64,000 nucleotides of DNA from Lycocorax pyrrhopterus obiensis (taxonomy: Eukaryota > Chordata > Aves > Passeriformes > Paradisaeidae). The translations under genes were made by a program, and so were the position numbers. The notes beneath the pieces were generated by a model. That model did no database searches. It was not told the DNA's origin and worked only from the letters and a program-made list of their open reading frames with translations. The stretch is taken from NCBI GenBank assembly GCA_014706295.1, contig JACSVZ010000038.1, positions 62,001 through 126,000 on the forward strand. The letters are read 5' to 3'. Positions 30,597 to 41,760 of this stretch are shown here, piece after piece. How positions within the stretch are numbered: position 1 is the stretch's first letter; the number at the start of each line of letters is the position of its first letter.

Positions 30597-32728
30597 CTAT
30601 AGGATGATACAGGGCTTTTTGTCCTTAAAGGGATTCTCGGAAGCGGGAACACCCACCAGGAGAGGATCGTTCCGGGCATGCTGCTCGCAGTAATTCATCA
30701 GCTCCGAGGACGCTTTCGACACCTGGATATTTGGGGGAAAAAAAGCAGGGATTTGGGGGATATTCCCAGCTCGGAGCCATCAGCGCTTCCAGGATCTGTG
30801 GAGCTTTTCCCAACAGGAATTTTGTGGAGATGAGGAGGAAAAATGGGAACTGAGTGTGGAAAATCCGAGTTTTTATGGGAATAAATAGTGAGGAGTGTGG
30901 GGAAATAACCCAGCAGGGAGATTTGAGAGGAACATTGTTGCATCCATGTTTTTCAGGGATTTGGGATGAGCTCCGAGGATGCTTTTGAGACCTGGATATT
31001 GGGGAAAAAAGCAGGGATTTGGGGGATATTCCCAGCCCGGCGCTTCCGGATCTTTGGGGATTCACATCCAGCTTTCCCAACAGGAATTTTGTGGAGATGA
31101 GGAGGAAAAATGGGAATTGGGCGTGGAAAATCCGAGTTTTTATGGCAATAAATAGTGAGGAAATAACCCAGGGATATTGTTATATCCATGTTTTTCCAGG
31201 GATTTGGGATGAGCTCCGAGGATGCTTTTGAGACCTGGATATTGGGGAAAAAAAGCAGGGATTTGGGGGATACTCCCAGCTCGGAGTCATCAGCACTTCC
31301 AGGATCTGTGGAGCTTTTCCCAACAGGAATTTTGTGGAGATGAGGAGGAAAAATGGGAATTGGGCGTGGAAAATCTGAGTTTTTATGGGAATAAATAGTG
31401 AGGAGATTTGAGAGGAACATTGTTGCATCCCTGTTTTTCAGGGATTTGGGATGGGCTCCCAGGACGCTTTCGAGACCTGGATATTTGGGGAAAAAAAGCA
31501 GGGATTTGGGGGATATTCCCAGCCCGGCGCTTCCGGGATCTTTGGGGATTCACATCCAGCTTTTCCCAACAGGAATTATGTGGAGATGAGGAGGAAAAAT
31601 GGGAACTGAGCGTGGAAAATCCGAGTTTTTATGGGAATAAATAATGAGGAAATAACCCAGGGATATTGTTATATCCATGTTTTCCAGGGATTTGGGATGA
31701 GCTCCGAGGATGCTTTTGAGACCTGGATATTTGGGGAAAAAAAGCAGGGATTTGGGGGATACTCCCAGCTCGGAGTCATCAGCGCTTCCAGGATCTGTGG
31801 AGCTTTTCCCAACAGGAATTTTGTGGAGATGAGGAGGAAAAATGGGAATTGGGCGTGGAAAATCTGAGTTTTTATGGGAATAAATAGTGAGGAGATTTGA
31901 GAGGAACATTGTTGCATCCCTGTTTTTCAGGGATTTGGGATGGGCTCCCAGGACGCTTTCGAGACCTGGATATTGGGAAAAAAAGCAGGGATTTGGGGGA
32001 TATTCCCAGCCCGGCGCTTCCGGGATCTTTGGGGATTCACATCCAGCTTTTCCCAACAGGAATTATGTGGAGATGAGGAGGAAAAATGGGAACTGAGCGT
32101 GGAAAATCCGAGTTTTTATGGGAATAAATAATGAGGAAATAACCCAGGGATATTGTTATATCCGTGTTTTTCAGGGATTTGGGATGAGCTCCAAGGATGC
32201 TTTCGAGACCTGGATATTGGGGAAAAAAAGCAGGGATTTGGGGGATATTCCCAGCTCGGAGTCATCAGCGCTTCCAGGATCTGTGGAGCTTTTCCCAACA
32301 GGAATTTTGTGGAGATGAGGAGGAAAAATGGGAATTGGGCGTGGAAAATCGGAGTTTTTATGGGAATAAACAGTGAGGAGTGTGGGGAAATAACCCAGCA
32401 GGGAGATTTGAGAGGAATACTGTTATATCCATGTTTTCCAGGGATTTGGGACGGAAAAGCTTCCCTGAGCGCAGCCTCTCGTTCAGGTTTGGAAACCCTC
32501 CAGATCCACGACTTAAGGCTCCGCTTGGTTTATCCCAAAGCTGTTTTTTTTTGGGAAGAGCGAGCCTGGAGGGATCCTCGGAGGCTCCGAATCCAGAGGG
32601 ATCCTCGGAGGGAAAACCCCGGGATGTTTTCCCGCTGCCACCCTCACCTTGATCCTCTCGATGCCGGCCTCGATGCGGAGCTGCTCCACGAGCTTCCGGG
32701 CCTGCGCTATGTTGTTAGTCGTGGACAT
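30597..32728 (-). CDS. GNG7: G-protein gamma-7 subunit, two coding exons
   Basis: GNG7 pairs with a G-beta subunit to form the beta-gamma dimer of heterotrimeric G proteins; gamma-7 supports Gs/Golf signalling to adenylyl cyclase in striatum. Coding exon A is 32728-32648 (27 codons, within an exon whose acceptor AG is at plus 32768-32767). Coding exon B is 30722-30597 (41 codons plus TAG). Both borders are GT-AG, phase 0, and the 68-residue product equals the mammalian length. Exon A encodes the N-terminal coiled-coil helix ([20 protein letters not shown]). Exon B encodes [29 protein letters not shown] and the C-terminal CAAX box CIIL; the terminal Leu predicts geranylgeranylation. As in mammals, it is convergent with GADD45B. 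The 1925-bp intron is mostly a tandem array derived from the exon B acceptor. Upstream non-coding exons must lie farther right, probably beyond the window. Confidence 0.97.
30696..32455. repeat. 244-bp tandem array carrying copies of the GNG7 exon B acceptor
   Basis: After the true acceptor (exon base 30722), six further copies of the acceptor plus the first ~27 bases of exon B occur, with equivalent exon bases at 30991, 31234, 31476, 31722, 31965 and 32209 (spacing 242-246 bp after a first step of 269). Each keeps CCAG followed by sequence coding V-S-K-A-S, then diverges. Two unit types alternate, giving a 488-bp higher-order period: one has 'agcccggcgcttccgg', the other 'agctcggagtcatcagcgct'. 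Confidence 0.93.
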
Positions 32729-32730
32729 TC

Positions 32731-32766
32731 TCTGCCATCGGCTCCGGGCCCCGGCACTGGAGAATC
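32731..32766 (-). promoter_or_regulatory. GNG7: GNG7 5' UTR segment with upstream ATG
   Basis: The exon starts at 32766 after a long T tract and TAG acceptor. An ATG at 32738-32736 lies 10 nt before the true start, out of frame, and opens a 7-codon frame (M-A-E-N-V-H-D-stop) that overlaps the GNG7 start codon. Its -3 base is C (weak) and +4 is G, whereas the true start has A at -3. Confidence 0.6.
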
Positions 32767-32819
32767 CTACAAAAAAAAAAATCCATGGAAAAAAGCAGGG
32801 TCGGTGCAGTGTGAGGAGC

Positions 32820-32880
32820 TGGGATCACGGAATGGGTTGGAAGGGATCCCAAAGTTCATCCGCATCCGCCTCGGGAAGGT
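32820..32880 (-). mobile_element. CR1 LINE 3'-end fragment
   Basis: Plus-strand 'gatcacggaatgggttggaa' followed by 'gggatcccaaagttcatc' matches the reverse complement of the CR1 3' end, where the sense strand ends in …CCAACCC…ATTC…GTGATC. Short and degraded. Confidence 0.5.
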
Positions 32881-33150
32881 GTCCCCGTGGTCACGGGCAA
32901 AGGAGGAGCTGTGCTGGCCCCGCTGGCGCTTCCTGAGGTGGTTTCGGGTTCCCCTTTCCCCGAAGGAGCGCTCGGGATCTCCTTTCCGGGAGTTCGAGCG
33001 GAAAAACGAGCGTGGCTGTGGGGGAGGGAAGCGCTGCCCGAGCACCGCCCCGGCCCGGGCACCGAGGGGGGCTCCGAGGGGCTCCCGGACCATCCCTGGT
33101 GGCTTTGGTGGCCCTGGCACCTGGGCAGGGGACACCTCCGGGTGGGGCAT
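32881..33150. other. GNG7 intron, unique sequence
   Basis: Between the CR1 fragment and the next array. No exon recognised. Confidence 0.45.
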
Positions 33151-34145
33151 GTCCAACCTGCCCATGGGGATGTGTCCGACCTTCCCGTGGGATTTGTGTC
33201 CAATCTTCCCATGGGATAATGCCCAACCTTCCCATGGGATCATGTCCAACCTCTCTATGGGATTTGTGTCTGACCTTCCCATGGGATTTGTGTCCGACCT
33301 TCCCATGGGATCATGTCCAACCTTCCCATGGGATTTGTGTCCGACCTTCCCATGGGATTTGTGTCTGACCTTTCCATGGGATTTGTGTCCGACCTTCCCA
33401 TGGGATCATGTCCAACCTGCCCATGGGATTTGTGTCCGACCTTCCCATGGGATTTGTGTCTGACCTTTCCATGGGATTTGTGTCTGACCTTCCCATGGGA
33501 TAATGTCCAACCTCCCTATGGGATTTGTGTCCGACCTTCCCATGGGATCATGTCCAACCTCTCTATGGGATTTGTGTCCAACCTTCCCATGCGATTCGTG
33601 TCCAACCTGCCCATGGGGCCATGTTCAACCTCCCCATGGGGTCACATCCAACCTCCCCATGGGGCCATGTCCAACATTCCCATGGGATCACGTCCAACAT
33701 TCCCATGGGATTTGGGTCCAACCTCCCCATGGGGTCATGTCCATCCTGCCCATGGGACCATGTCTGACCTCCCCATGGGATTTGTGTCCGACCTGCCCAC
33801 GGGATCATGTCCAACCTCCCTATGGGATCATGTCCAACATTCCCATGGAGCCCTGTCTCTGTGGGGTCATGTCCAACCTCCCCATGGGATCATGTCCATC
33901 CTGCCCATGGGATCATGTCCAAACTTCCCATGGGATCATGTCCATCCTGCTCATGGAGTCCTGTCTCTGTGGGGTCATGTCCAACCTTCTCATGGGATTT
34001 GTGTCCAACACCCCCACGGGGTCACATCCAACCTCCCTATGGGATTTGTGTCCATCCTGCCCATGGGATCACGTCCAACCTCCCTATGGGATCATGTCCA
34101 TCCTGCCCATGGGATCATGTCCAACCTCCCCATGGGGCCGTGTCC
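33150..34145. repeat. ~24-bp CCTTCCCATGGGATTTGTGTCCGA array
   Basis: About 41 copies with 'atcatgtccaa', 'ggtcacatccaa' and 'ggccatgtcc' variants. NcoI-type CCATGG recurs in nearly every unit. It supplies many spurious ATG-started frames of up to 380 codons. Confidence 0.95.
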
Positions 34146-34879
34146 CTGCACCCCCACAAAGCCCCGACAGGGCTTGCACCCCCTTCCTCAGAGCTCCACA
34201 CCAGGAACTGAAGGATTTTGTCCACGACACCGAAATAATCCCCCCTGTCCCGGGGCCGGGCGCTCCGGGGGCAGCTCCGGCCGCGCCAAATCCCTCGGCC
34301 AGACGCCGTTCCCGGGCCGTTCCCTCTGTGCCACCCCCGTGGAGGTGTCACGGCCGTGACTCAGCCCCCGCCCGCTCATTCCCGGGGGCACAGGGGGCAG
34401 CTCCCACCCCCCCACCAGACCTGGAGATGATTCCAGGAGGAGAAGGAGCCAAAGCAAACACGGAGTCGGATCCCGCCGGCACTCCCGGCCCCGCCAGCCG
34501 CCCACTGCAGCCCTTCCATGCCTTAATTAGAGGCTCCTCCAACCTTCTCCCCAGGCCTGGCAGCTTCAAAGCCGAGCATTCCCGGCGGGAACGCCTGTCC
34601 CATCCCAAATCCTCGCCGTCTCGCCTATGTTTAGACATTTAGGGAGTTTATTCCAGACCACAAGGGCACTCTCAGGGATTATTTTGCTTGGCAGCCGCAG
34701 CCAGTGTGCTCTCAGCTCCTCAATCCCTGAGCAGCGCTCGGCTGAGTCGGGAGCAGGGAATGCTGCGGGGGGAAAACAAGCGGCGCTTCAGCCCCGGCGT
34801 TCCCGGCTCCGGATGATTCCCTGAATTAGCGGGGTTCTTTGGAAATCTCCGCCTCTCCCGTCCTGGAAGTTAAGCCAGG
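34146..34879. other. GNG7 intron, unique sequence
   Basis: Non-repetitive intron DNA between the 24-bp array and the solo LTR. I see no exon, RNA gene or mobile element. Confidence 0.45.
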
Positions 34880-35524
34880 TGTCTTGGGGTGACTCTGTCA
34901 TGTGTATCCCCTGTCATGCTCTGTGCCCAAAAAGTAATTTTGTGCCTTTTCTGTGCCTTTAAACTGAGCTGGAGAAAAGAAAAACCAAACGAACTTTTCA
35001 AAGCAGTTTCTCAAGGACACGGAGATTTCACTGCTCTGCGTTCTCTGGCTGCAGGAGCAGGAGGGAGCCCCCTGCTCGCTTTCCTTCAGCCAGCTGGGTT
35101 TTTTTTCCCTTTTCCCCTCTCGCATGTGAGACGGAGAGCTGAACTTTTGTTTCCTGGGACTTTGGTTTTTCCCTTCTTCTCTTCTGGGCTGTTCCAACAA
35201 CATCAGAACACATTCGGGAGAATTTCCTCCCCGAGGCTCGGGGGTGGGCCCTCGCCGACCCAGCTCCGAGGAGGAGAGAGACCACACCTACAGAAGGACT
35301 CTGCAATCTTCCCAGCTTTCTCTCTATAGCGAGAGATTTCATTTCATTATTTAGCATCATTATCCTTTTCCTGTGTGTTTGTTAAATAAATAGTTCTGAT
35401 CTCATTCACTTTCCTTCGAGGAAAAATTTCCTTTTTTATCCTGAACCTGGTCGGGGGGGAAGAGTGGTTGTGACCTGGTTTTCTCTCAAAAGATGTATTA
35501 CAAGGTTTTAGCCAAACCAGCACA
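34880..35524 (+). mobile_element. ERVL-type solo LTR with 5-bp target duplication
   Basis: A 645-bp element begins TGTCTTGGGG and ends AACCAGCACA (TG…CA). It is flanked by the direct repeat CCAGG at 34875-34879 and 35525-35529. It contains a polyadenylation signal AATAAA at 35385-35390, placed as expected for an LTR R region, followed by a T-rich stretch. Composition (AT-richer, unique) differs from the surroundings. A 5-bp duplication suits class III (ERVL) elements. No internal gag, pol or env sequence is present, so this is a solo LTR left by recombination. The assignment rests on structure and general resemblance to songbird ERV LTRs. Confidence 0.75.
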
Positions 35525-35529
35525 CCAGG

Positions 35530-36120
35530 CCAACACGGGAAGCTGCCAGGGTGAGATCGGGTCTGGATCTGTGGCAAACGGGAGGAGGAAAGCGGCCGTT
35601 CCCGGCGGGAAGGGCCTCCCGCTCCGGTTTGAGGCGCTCCAGAGAGGCGCGGGCGGGATCAGGAGCAGGGAAAAGCTCCGTGTCAAAGCCGAGCTCCTCC
35701 TAAACCCGTGCCGTGAACTCCAGAGCCCTTCCTGCCGCCGACACTGCCAAACGGTGTTCACCTGGAAAAGGAGTTATCCAGCTGGGGGGGAGGGGAAAAT
35801 CCAAGGAATTCGTGTTTCCAAGCGGTTTGCAGCAGCACGGGATCACCTGCCTGTACTTTCCCAGCTTCCTGTTTATGGAGCGAGGCTGATGAATCAGAGA
35901 ACTTCTGGGAGCCGTTCCCACCCCCATCCCTGTCCCTGCAGAATCCCGGGAAGCCCAGCCTGGCTGAAGGAAGGACGGTGTGGAGAGGGTCCTGCTGCAC
36001 GGCAGGAATTGTTAAATGTTAAAAATCCTTGGCAAGAGGGAGAAGTTTCACTCCCTCGTTTATGATTTCACGGAGTTTCAGCTGCTCTGCAGCTCCCCAG
36101 TGAATCCCTGTTTCCCTTTC
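35530..36120. other. GNG7 intron, unique sequence
   Basis: Non-repetitive intron DNA. No exon or RNA gene recognised. Confidence 0.45.
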
Positions 36121-36124
36121 CCCA

Positions 36125-37075
36125 GCGGTGCTGAGTTCCACAGTGGGATCTGCATCGCTCCCAGTCCCAAATCCCACAGTGGGACCTGCATCGCTCCCAA
36201 TCCCAAATTCCATTCGTTCCATAGTGGGATCTGTATCACTCCCAATCCCAAATCCCACAGCGGGATCTGCATCGCTCCCAATCCCAAATTCCATTCGTCC
36301 CACAGTGGGATATGCATCGCTCCCAGTCCCAAATTCCATTCGTCCCACAGTGGAATCTGCATCACTCCCAGTCCCAGGTTCTGCACTGGGATCTGCATCG
36401 CTCCCAGTCCCAAATTCCACAGTGGGATCTGCATCGCACCCAATCCCAAATTCCATTCGTTCCATAGTCGGATCTGCATCGCTCCCAGTCCCAAATCCCA
36501 CAGTGGGATCTGCATCGCTCCCAATCCCAAATCCCACAGTGGGATCTGCGTCGCTCCCAGTCCCAAATTCCACAGCAGGACCTGCACCACTCCCAGATTC
36601 CACAGGGGGATCTGCATCGCTCCCAATCCCAAATTCCACAGTGGGATCTGCATCGCTCCCAGTCCCAGGTTCTGCAAGGGGATCTGCATCGCTCCCAATC
36701 CCAAATCCCACAGTGGGATCTGCATCACTCCCAGTCCCAAATTCCATTCGTCCCACAGTGGGATCTGCATCGCTCCCAGTCCCAGGTTCTGCACTGGGAT
36801 CTGCATCGCTCCCAGTCCCAAATCCCACAGTGGGATCTGCATCGCTCCCAGTCCCAAATTCCACAGCAGGACCTGCACCGCTCCCAGATTCCACAGGGGG
36901 ATCTGCATCGCTCCCAATCCCAAATTCCACTGGTTCCACAGTGGGATCCGAATCCCTCTAAATCCGTCCCCAGCGGTTCCACTCCAGGACCTGAATCACT
37001 CCCAGTCCCAGATTCCACTGGTCCCACAGCAGGACCTGAATCCCTCCCAGTCCCAGGCTCTGCACGTTGTCTGAC
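36125..37075. repeat. 36-bp array, 'cacagtgggatctgcatcgc' units
   Basis: About 26 copies of a 36-bp unit continuing 'tcccaatcccaaatcc'. Thirty-six is a multiple of three, so each frame repeats a 12-residue peptide and stays open over 300 codons. These frames are not genes. Confidence 0.95.
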
Positions 37076-40000
37076 CCCCCCAGAGCCAGAATTCCTTCCT
37101 GCCAGGGGGGCAAAGCTCCGGAGTTTGGCCTGGAGCCACCTCCGGCTGCTGCTGGAGCGGGGCCAGCGCTGACTTCTCCCTCCCTTGCCGGGATCTGCTC
37201 CGTGACTCAGCACGGCCTTCGCTCGGCACAAAGAAACCTTCCCCAATTCCCGCCTCAGCACCTTCCTGCCTTCCCGGCTCAGCATTCCCGGGCTGCCCGG
37301 AGAGACGCAGCGAGATTTTCGGGAATGGCTCTGGTGGCAGGGAGCGATTCCAGCAGGGATGAAGTCACCGGGCTGCTCTCCCTGTTCCTCCAGCAGCACC
37401 GGGATCCGGCAGATCCCAGGCCAGGGAACACTTAAGAGCGTTTGGGGCTGGAGAAAGATTTCCCAGCAGATGGAAAACGCTGCAGCACTCAAAACCACGG
37501 GAAATCGATAAAAACGCAGGGAACTCGAAGAGCACGGGCAGGGAGGGATCATCCAGGGGTGTCCCCGAGGGCAAGGCCGGCACAAACAGCTGGGAGGGAG
37601 GTTGTGAAATCGGAACAGGGATCCCGGAGTGCAGGTGAGGGGTTTGGGAATGATGCAAACACATCCCAGGGAGGGTCTGGCTGCAGCACAAACTCCCCCA
37701 GGAGCACTCCTGCCTGTTTTAGGGAAAGCAGTTAAATCAGGATAAACCCTGGGATGATCAGGATTTGCTGTTTTAAAGCCGGTTTGGGTATTCTGCACTT
37801 TTAGGACGCTCAGAGCCCCGTCCTGCACGATCTGACTCAGGAGTGGCCCCAAACCTCCTCTCCTGGCTTCCATCCCTAAATTCCCAGGCTCGCGCTGTCA
37901 CAAAAGCCGACGTTTCGTGCTCGCATCCTTCACGCACCTTCCCAAAAACGCCTCTCGGCGCTTCCGGGCAGGTGGGAGCGCGGGGAGCCGCGGCCGTGCC
38001 ACCCTCCCGGTGTCCCGCACAGCCCCCGACGTCACGGCAGCACCGAGTGACGGCCGGAGCGGCCCCTCCGCGTCCCCACGGGAGCCGCTTTGTTCCCGAG
38101 CGAGCTCTTTGTGTACCCGGCAGCTTGCGAAAGTCCCGATTTGGGCTGTTTTCTCGGGGGAAAAAGAAAAAAAGCAGCGCAAACCCGCGCAGCTCCTGAG
38201 TCAGCCGCAGCGGCGGTGACAGAGCGGTGACAGAGCGGTGACAGCAGCGCCGGCTCTGCCGAGCCGTGACTCAGCAGCGGCTCCGTGCTGGAGGAGCCGC
38301 CTCCTCCTCTCCCATCACGGATCTCCGAGCAGCCTTCTGCCCTCTCATCCATTTATTGATTGATTCACCCATTTATTTATTCATCGATTGATCGATTGAT
38401 TCATTCCCGGTGCTTCCCGGCTCCGCTGCATCCCCTCGGGGCGGCATCGAGAGCCCCGCGTGGATCATCCAGATCTTTTTCCCTGCCTCTACCCTCGGCT
38501 TTTCCAACCGAAACGTGGCCTCGGGATGCCGGTCACGAGGGTGAAACCGGCGTGCCGGGAAGCCGGGCCTGTCCCAGCCTGACTGCCCAGCCGGGAATCA
38601 GCCCTGGCACGAATCCCTCTCTCTCTCTCTCTCTCTCTCTCCTTTTTTTATCCCAGCACCTGCCCGCCGCGGGAAGGGTGACGGCAGGGCAGAAATATGC
38701 GCTGATCCCTCGCTCGTCCGGGAATTCTTCCCATTCTTCTCATAGCTGCGAGCTGCCACTCCTCGCCGGGGTGAATAAACACCGAAAATAGGAGTAACTG
38801 CTCGAGTTGTGGCGCTTTTGTCTTCCTTTCCCTCACTTCCCCGCGCCCGAAAAATGTGGGATTGGTGCTCGTGGATGTCCCCGTTCCCGGTGGGAAGCGC
38901 TGGGGGAGCTGCATCCTCCTTTTCCCTGCGGGATTTGGGATTCCCTCCGCGCTGGGGATGGGATTTGGGGGGATGCTTCAGAATGGAGGACGCACTCCTG
39001 GATCTCTGCCTTAATCAAATCGTGCTTTTAATTAATTAATTCATTAACGAGCAGCCTCACCCCCCAAAACGGAGCTGCAAAAAGCCACCTCCACCTCCTC
39101 CGGCAGCCCGAGGGTCTCCAAACCCCGCGCGTTCGGGGGGGTTCGGGGGTGGAGCAGCTCCTCCCGGGAGCCACCAACACCTCAGCGGAGCGACCGCGGA
39201 GCCGGGAAAAGCAGGATCGCTGTCCCAGGGTCGGTTCCTGCTTTTCGGGATGACCTCACGCTTTTTTGGGAACAGAGCGCGGCATTTACTCCTCGTCTGG
39301 GCAGAACAAAGCCGGCTCCATTTTCCCTTCACGCTTCCTGCAGCAGCAGCAGCAGCTCCGCGGCTCTCAATGAGCCATTGAATTTTTTTTTCTTTTCCCT
39401 GACTGCAGCAATTTTTTATTCCCTTTTTCCTATTTTTTTTTCCCCCTCACCTCCTTTAAGACCTCCAGGTTTCTGTGGCGTGGGACAATCCTCGGGAGAA
39501 CTCGGCCCAGGAGCCATCCCAGGGTGGGAAAACTCCCTAAAAAAAGGACTGGGCTCTGCTCAGCCATTCCATGTCCCATGGATGGACCCTTTGGAGCTGC
39601 TCCATCCCACTTCAATCCATGAAAACCTTCAAATCCCATCATTATCAGCCCAAGAGAAACCTTATCTTCAATCCCAGCTCCACAATCTATTTTTAGGGGT
39701 TGGTTTTTCCCCAGCTCCAACTTCTCGGGATTGCCCTTTCCAGGAAATCCCAATCCCACAGCTCAGCTTTGGGGTTTTTATTTTCGTCGTGAGGCACGGA
39801 ATAAATTCGCTTTTTGCACAGCCTGGGTGGGAAACCGGAGTTTGTGTCTCTCCGAGCGGAATTTTCCCGAGGGAAGGCGGAATTCCAGCAGGAACGTGGA
39901 GCAGCGGGATACAGGGTGTGGATTCGGTGCCCCGAAAAGCTCCCGCCCGAATCCCACCGGAGGTGGCGAGATCCAGAAGATCCCATAATCTCTGGAATAT

Positions 40001-40189
40001 TTTTATCCCCCGAGCTGCTCCACTTTCCAAGCAGCCAAGGATTCCGGAAGGAGGGAGCATCCCTGGGGATCCCGTTCAAGGCCGGGATTAACCGGCTGGG
40101 AGAGCCTGGAATCCTGCTTGGATCCTGCCAGGGGTGCTGTGGGGTATTCCAGAGCCTTTGTTTTCCGGGAAGTTCCCTCCAGGAGCTCA
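37076..40189. other. GNG7 intron, mostly unique, with small simple repeats
   Basis: It contains a GATT-type run (tgattgattcacccattta…) at about 38350-38402, a perfect (TC)n run at about 38617-38642, a triple 'gacagagcggt' at about 38217-38240, a TTAATTAATTAATTCATTAA stretch at about 39027-39046 and GCA triplets at about 39340-39356. No coding exon was recognised; non-coding GNG7 5' exons could hide here. Confidence 0.45.
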
Positions 40190-41330
40190 CCCCTCGATCC
40201 AGGGAAGCCTGAAACCCCCCAGGGAATTCACCCCTTGATCCAGGGAAAACGGAAGCATTCCCAAGGAATTCACCCCCTTTTTTTCCCAGGGAAAACTGAA
40301 GCCTCTCAGGAATTCACCCCTTTTTTCCAGGGAAAACTGAAACATTCCCAAGGAACTCATTCCTTGTTTTCTGGGAAGCCTGAAGTCCCCAGGAATTCTC
40401 TACTTTTTTCCAGGGAAGCCTGAGGCATTCCCAAGGAATTCACCCTTTTTTTTCCAGGGAAAACTGAAGCCCCCAGGAACCCATTCCTTGTTTTCTGGGA
40501 AGCCTGAAGCCCCCCACGAGTTCATCCCTTTCTTCCAGGGAAGCCTGAAGCATTCTCAAGGAGTTCACCCCTTTTTTCCAGGGAAAACTGAAGCCCCCAG
40601 GACCTCATTCCTTGTTTTCTGGGAAGCCTGAAGTCCCCCACGGGTTCATCCTTTTTTTTATGGGAAGCCTGAAGCCCCCAGGAATTCATCACTTTCTTCC
40701 AGGGAAAACTGAAGCATTCCCAAGGAACTCACCCCTTGTTTTCTGGGAAGCCTGAAGCCCCCAGGAAATTCCCTCCTTTTTTTCCAGGGAAAACTGAAGC
40801 CCCCAGGAACTCATTCCTTGTTTTCTGGGAAGCCTGAAGTCCCCCACGAGTTCATCCCTTTTTTTATGGGAAAACTGAAGCCCTCAGGAACTCATTCCTT
40901 GTTTTCTGGGAAGCCGGAAGCCCCCCACGACTTCACCCCTTTTTTTCTGGGAAAACTGAAGCCCCCAGGAATTCATCACTTTCTTCCAGGGAAAACTGAA
41001 GCATTCCCAAGGAATTCATCCCTTTTTTGCAGGGAAAACTGAAGCCCTCAGGAACTCATTCCTTGTTTCCTGGGAAGCCTGAAGTCCCCCATGAGTTCAT
41101 CCCTTTCTTCCAGGGAAGCCTGAAGCATTCCCAAGGAATTCATCCCTTGTTTTCCAGGGAAACCGGAAACATTCCCAAGGAACTCACCCCTTGTTTTCTG
41201 GGAAGCCTGAAGCCCCCCAGAGTACTCTCTACTTTTTTCCAGGGAAGCCTGAGGCATTCCCAAGGAATTCCCCCCTTTTTTCCAGGGAAAACTGAAGCCC
41301 CGCAGGGAATTCCCTCCTTTTCCCTCTCCT
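40190..41330. repeat. ~40-bp array, 'cagggaaaactgaagccccc' units
   Basis: About 28 copies mixing 'gggaagcctgaagcattccc', 'aaggaattcacccctttttt' and 'ctcattccttgttttctggg' blocks. Confidence 0.93.
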
Positions 41331-41760
41331 CCGGCTCCCGGGAGCTCAGGCCTGGCTGGCACCTCCCTTTTCCCGGTTTTCCCGGAGCAGGTGTGGTGCC
41401 AGCTGGGTGGGGATCCCTGGCAGCGCTGCCAGGGCCGTTCCCACCTCCCTTCCCCGTGCCCTGACTCACCGGAGCACATTCCAGAGTTTATTTTTAGATC
41501 TCCTATTAAAAACAAATAAAATAAAAAAAAAATCACCCCCAAAAAAAAAACCAGAGCAAAGGCAGAAAATCCCAAATCCCCAAATCCCAAATCCCACCGT
41601 GTGGAAGCGGAGAGCCTGTGGGGTGGTGCTTGTGTCCCAGCATCCTTAATTCCCTTAATTCCCATCCTTAATTCCCAAACCAATCCCAAATTTCCCAGCT
41701 CGGTTTTGCATGAGCCTCCACTTTTTGGGATCCCCAAAGCCAGGAGAGGTTGGGAATGGT
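41331..41760. other. GNG7 intron between arrays
   Basis: Unique GC-rich sequence followed by an A-rich stretch (about 41510-41555). Nothing recognised. Confidence 0.45.

Noticed and set aside
30953..32056. Decoy-containing minus frames read as extra GNG7-like exons or paralogues
   Set aside because: Only ~27 bases of exon B are copied; no copy contains the rest of the exon or the CAAX box, so these are repeat copies of a splice site, not exons.
33313..34642. ATG-rich plus frames of 348-379 codons
   Set aside because: Each 24-bp unit contains ATGGG; the frames are repeat-derived.
35498..36065. 190-codon plus frame after the solo LTR as possible retroviral coding sequence
   Set aside because: No gag, pol or env motif; both LTR edges and a target duplication bracket only the LTR, and the frame lies outside it.
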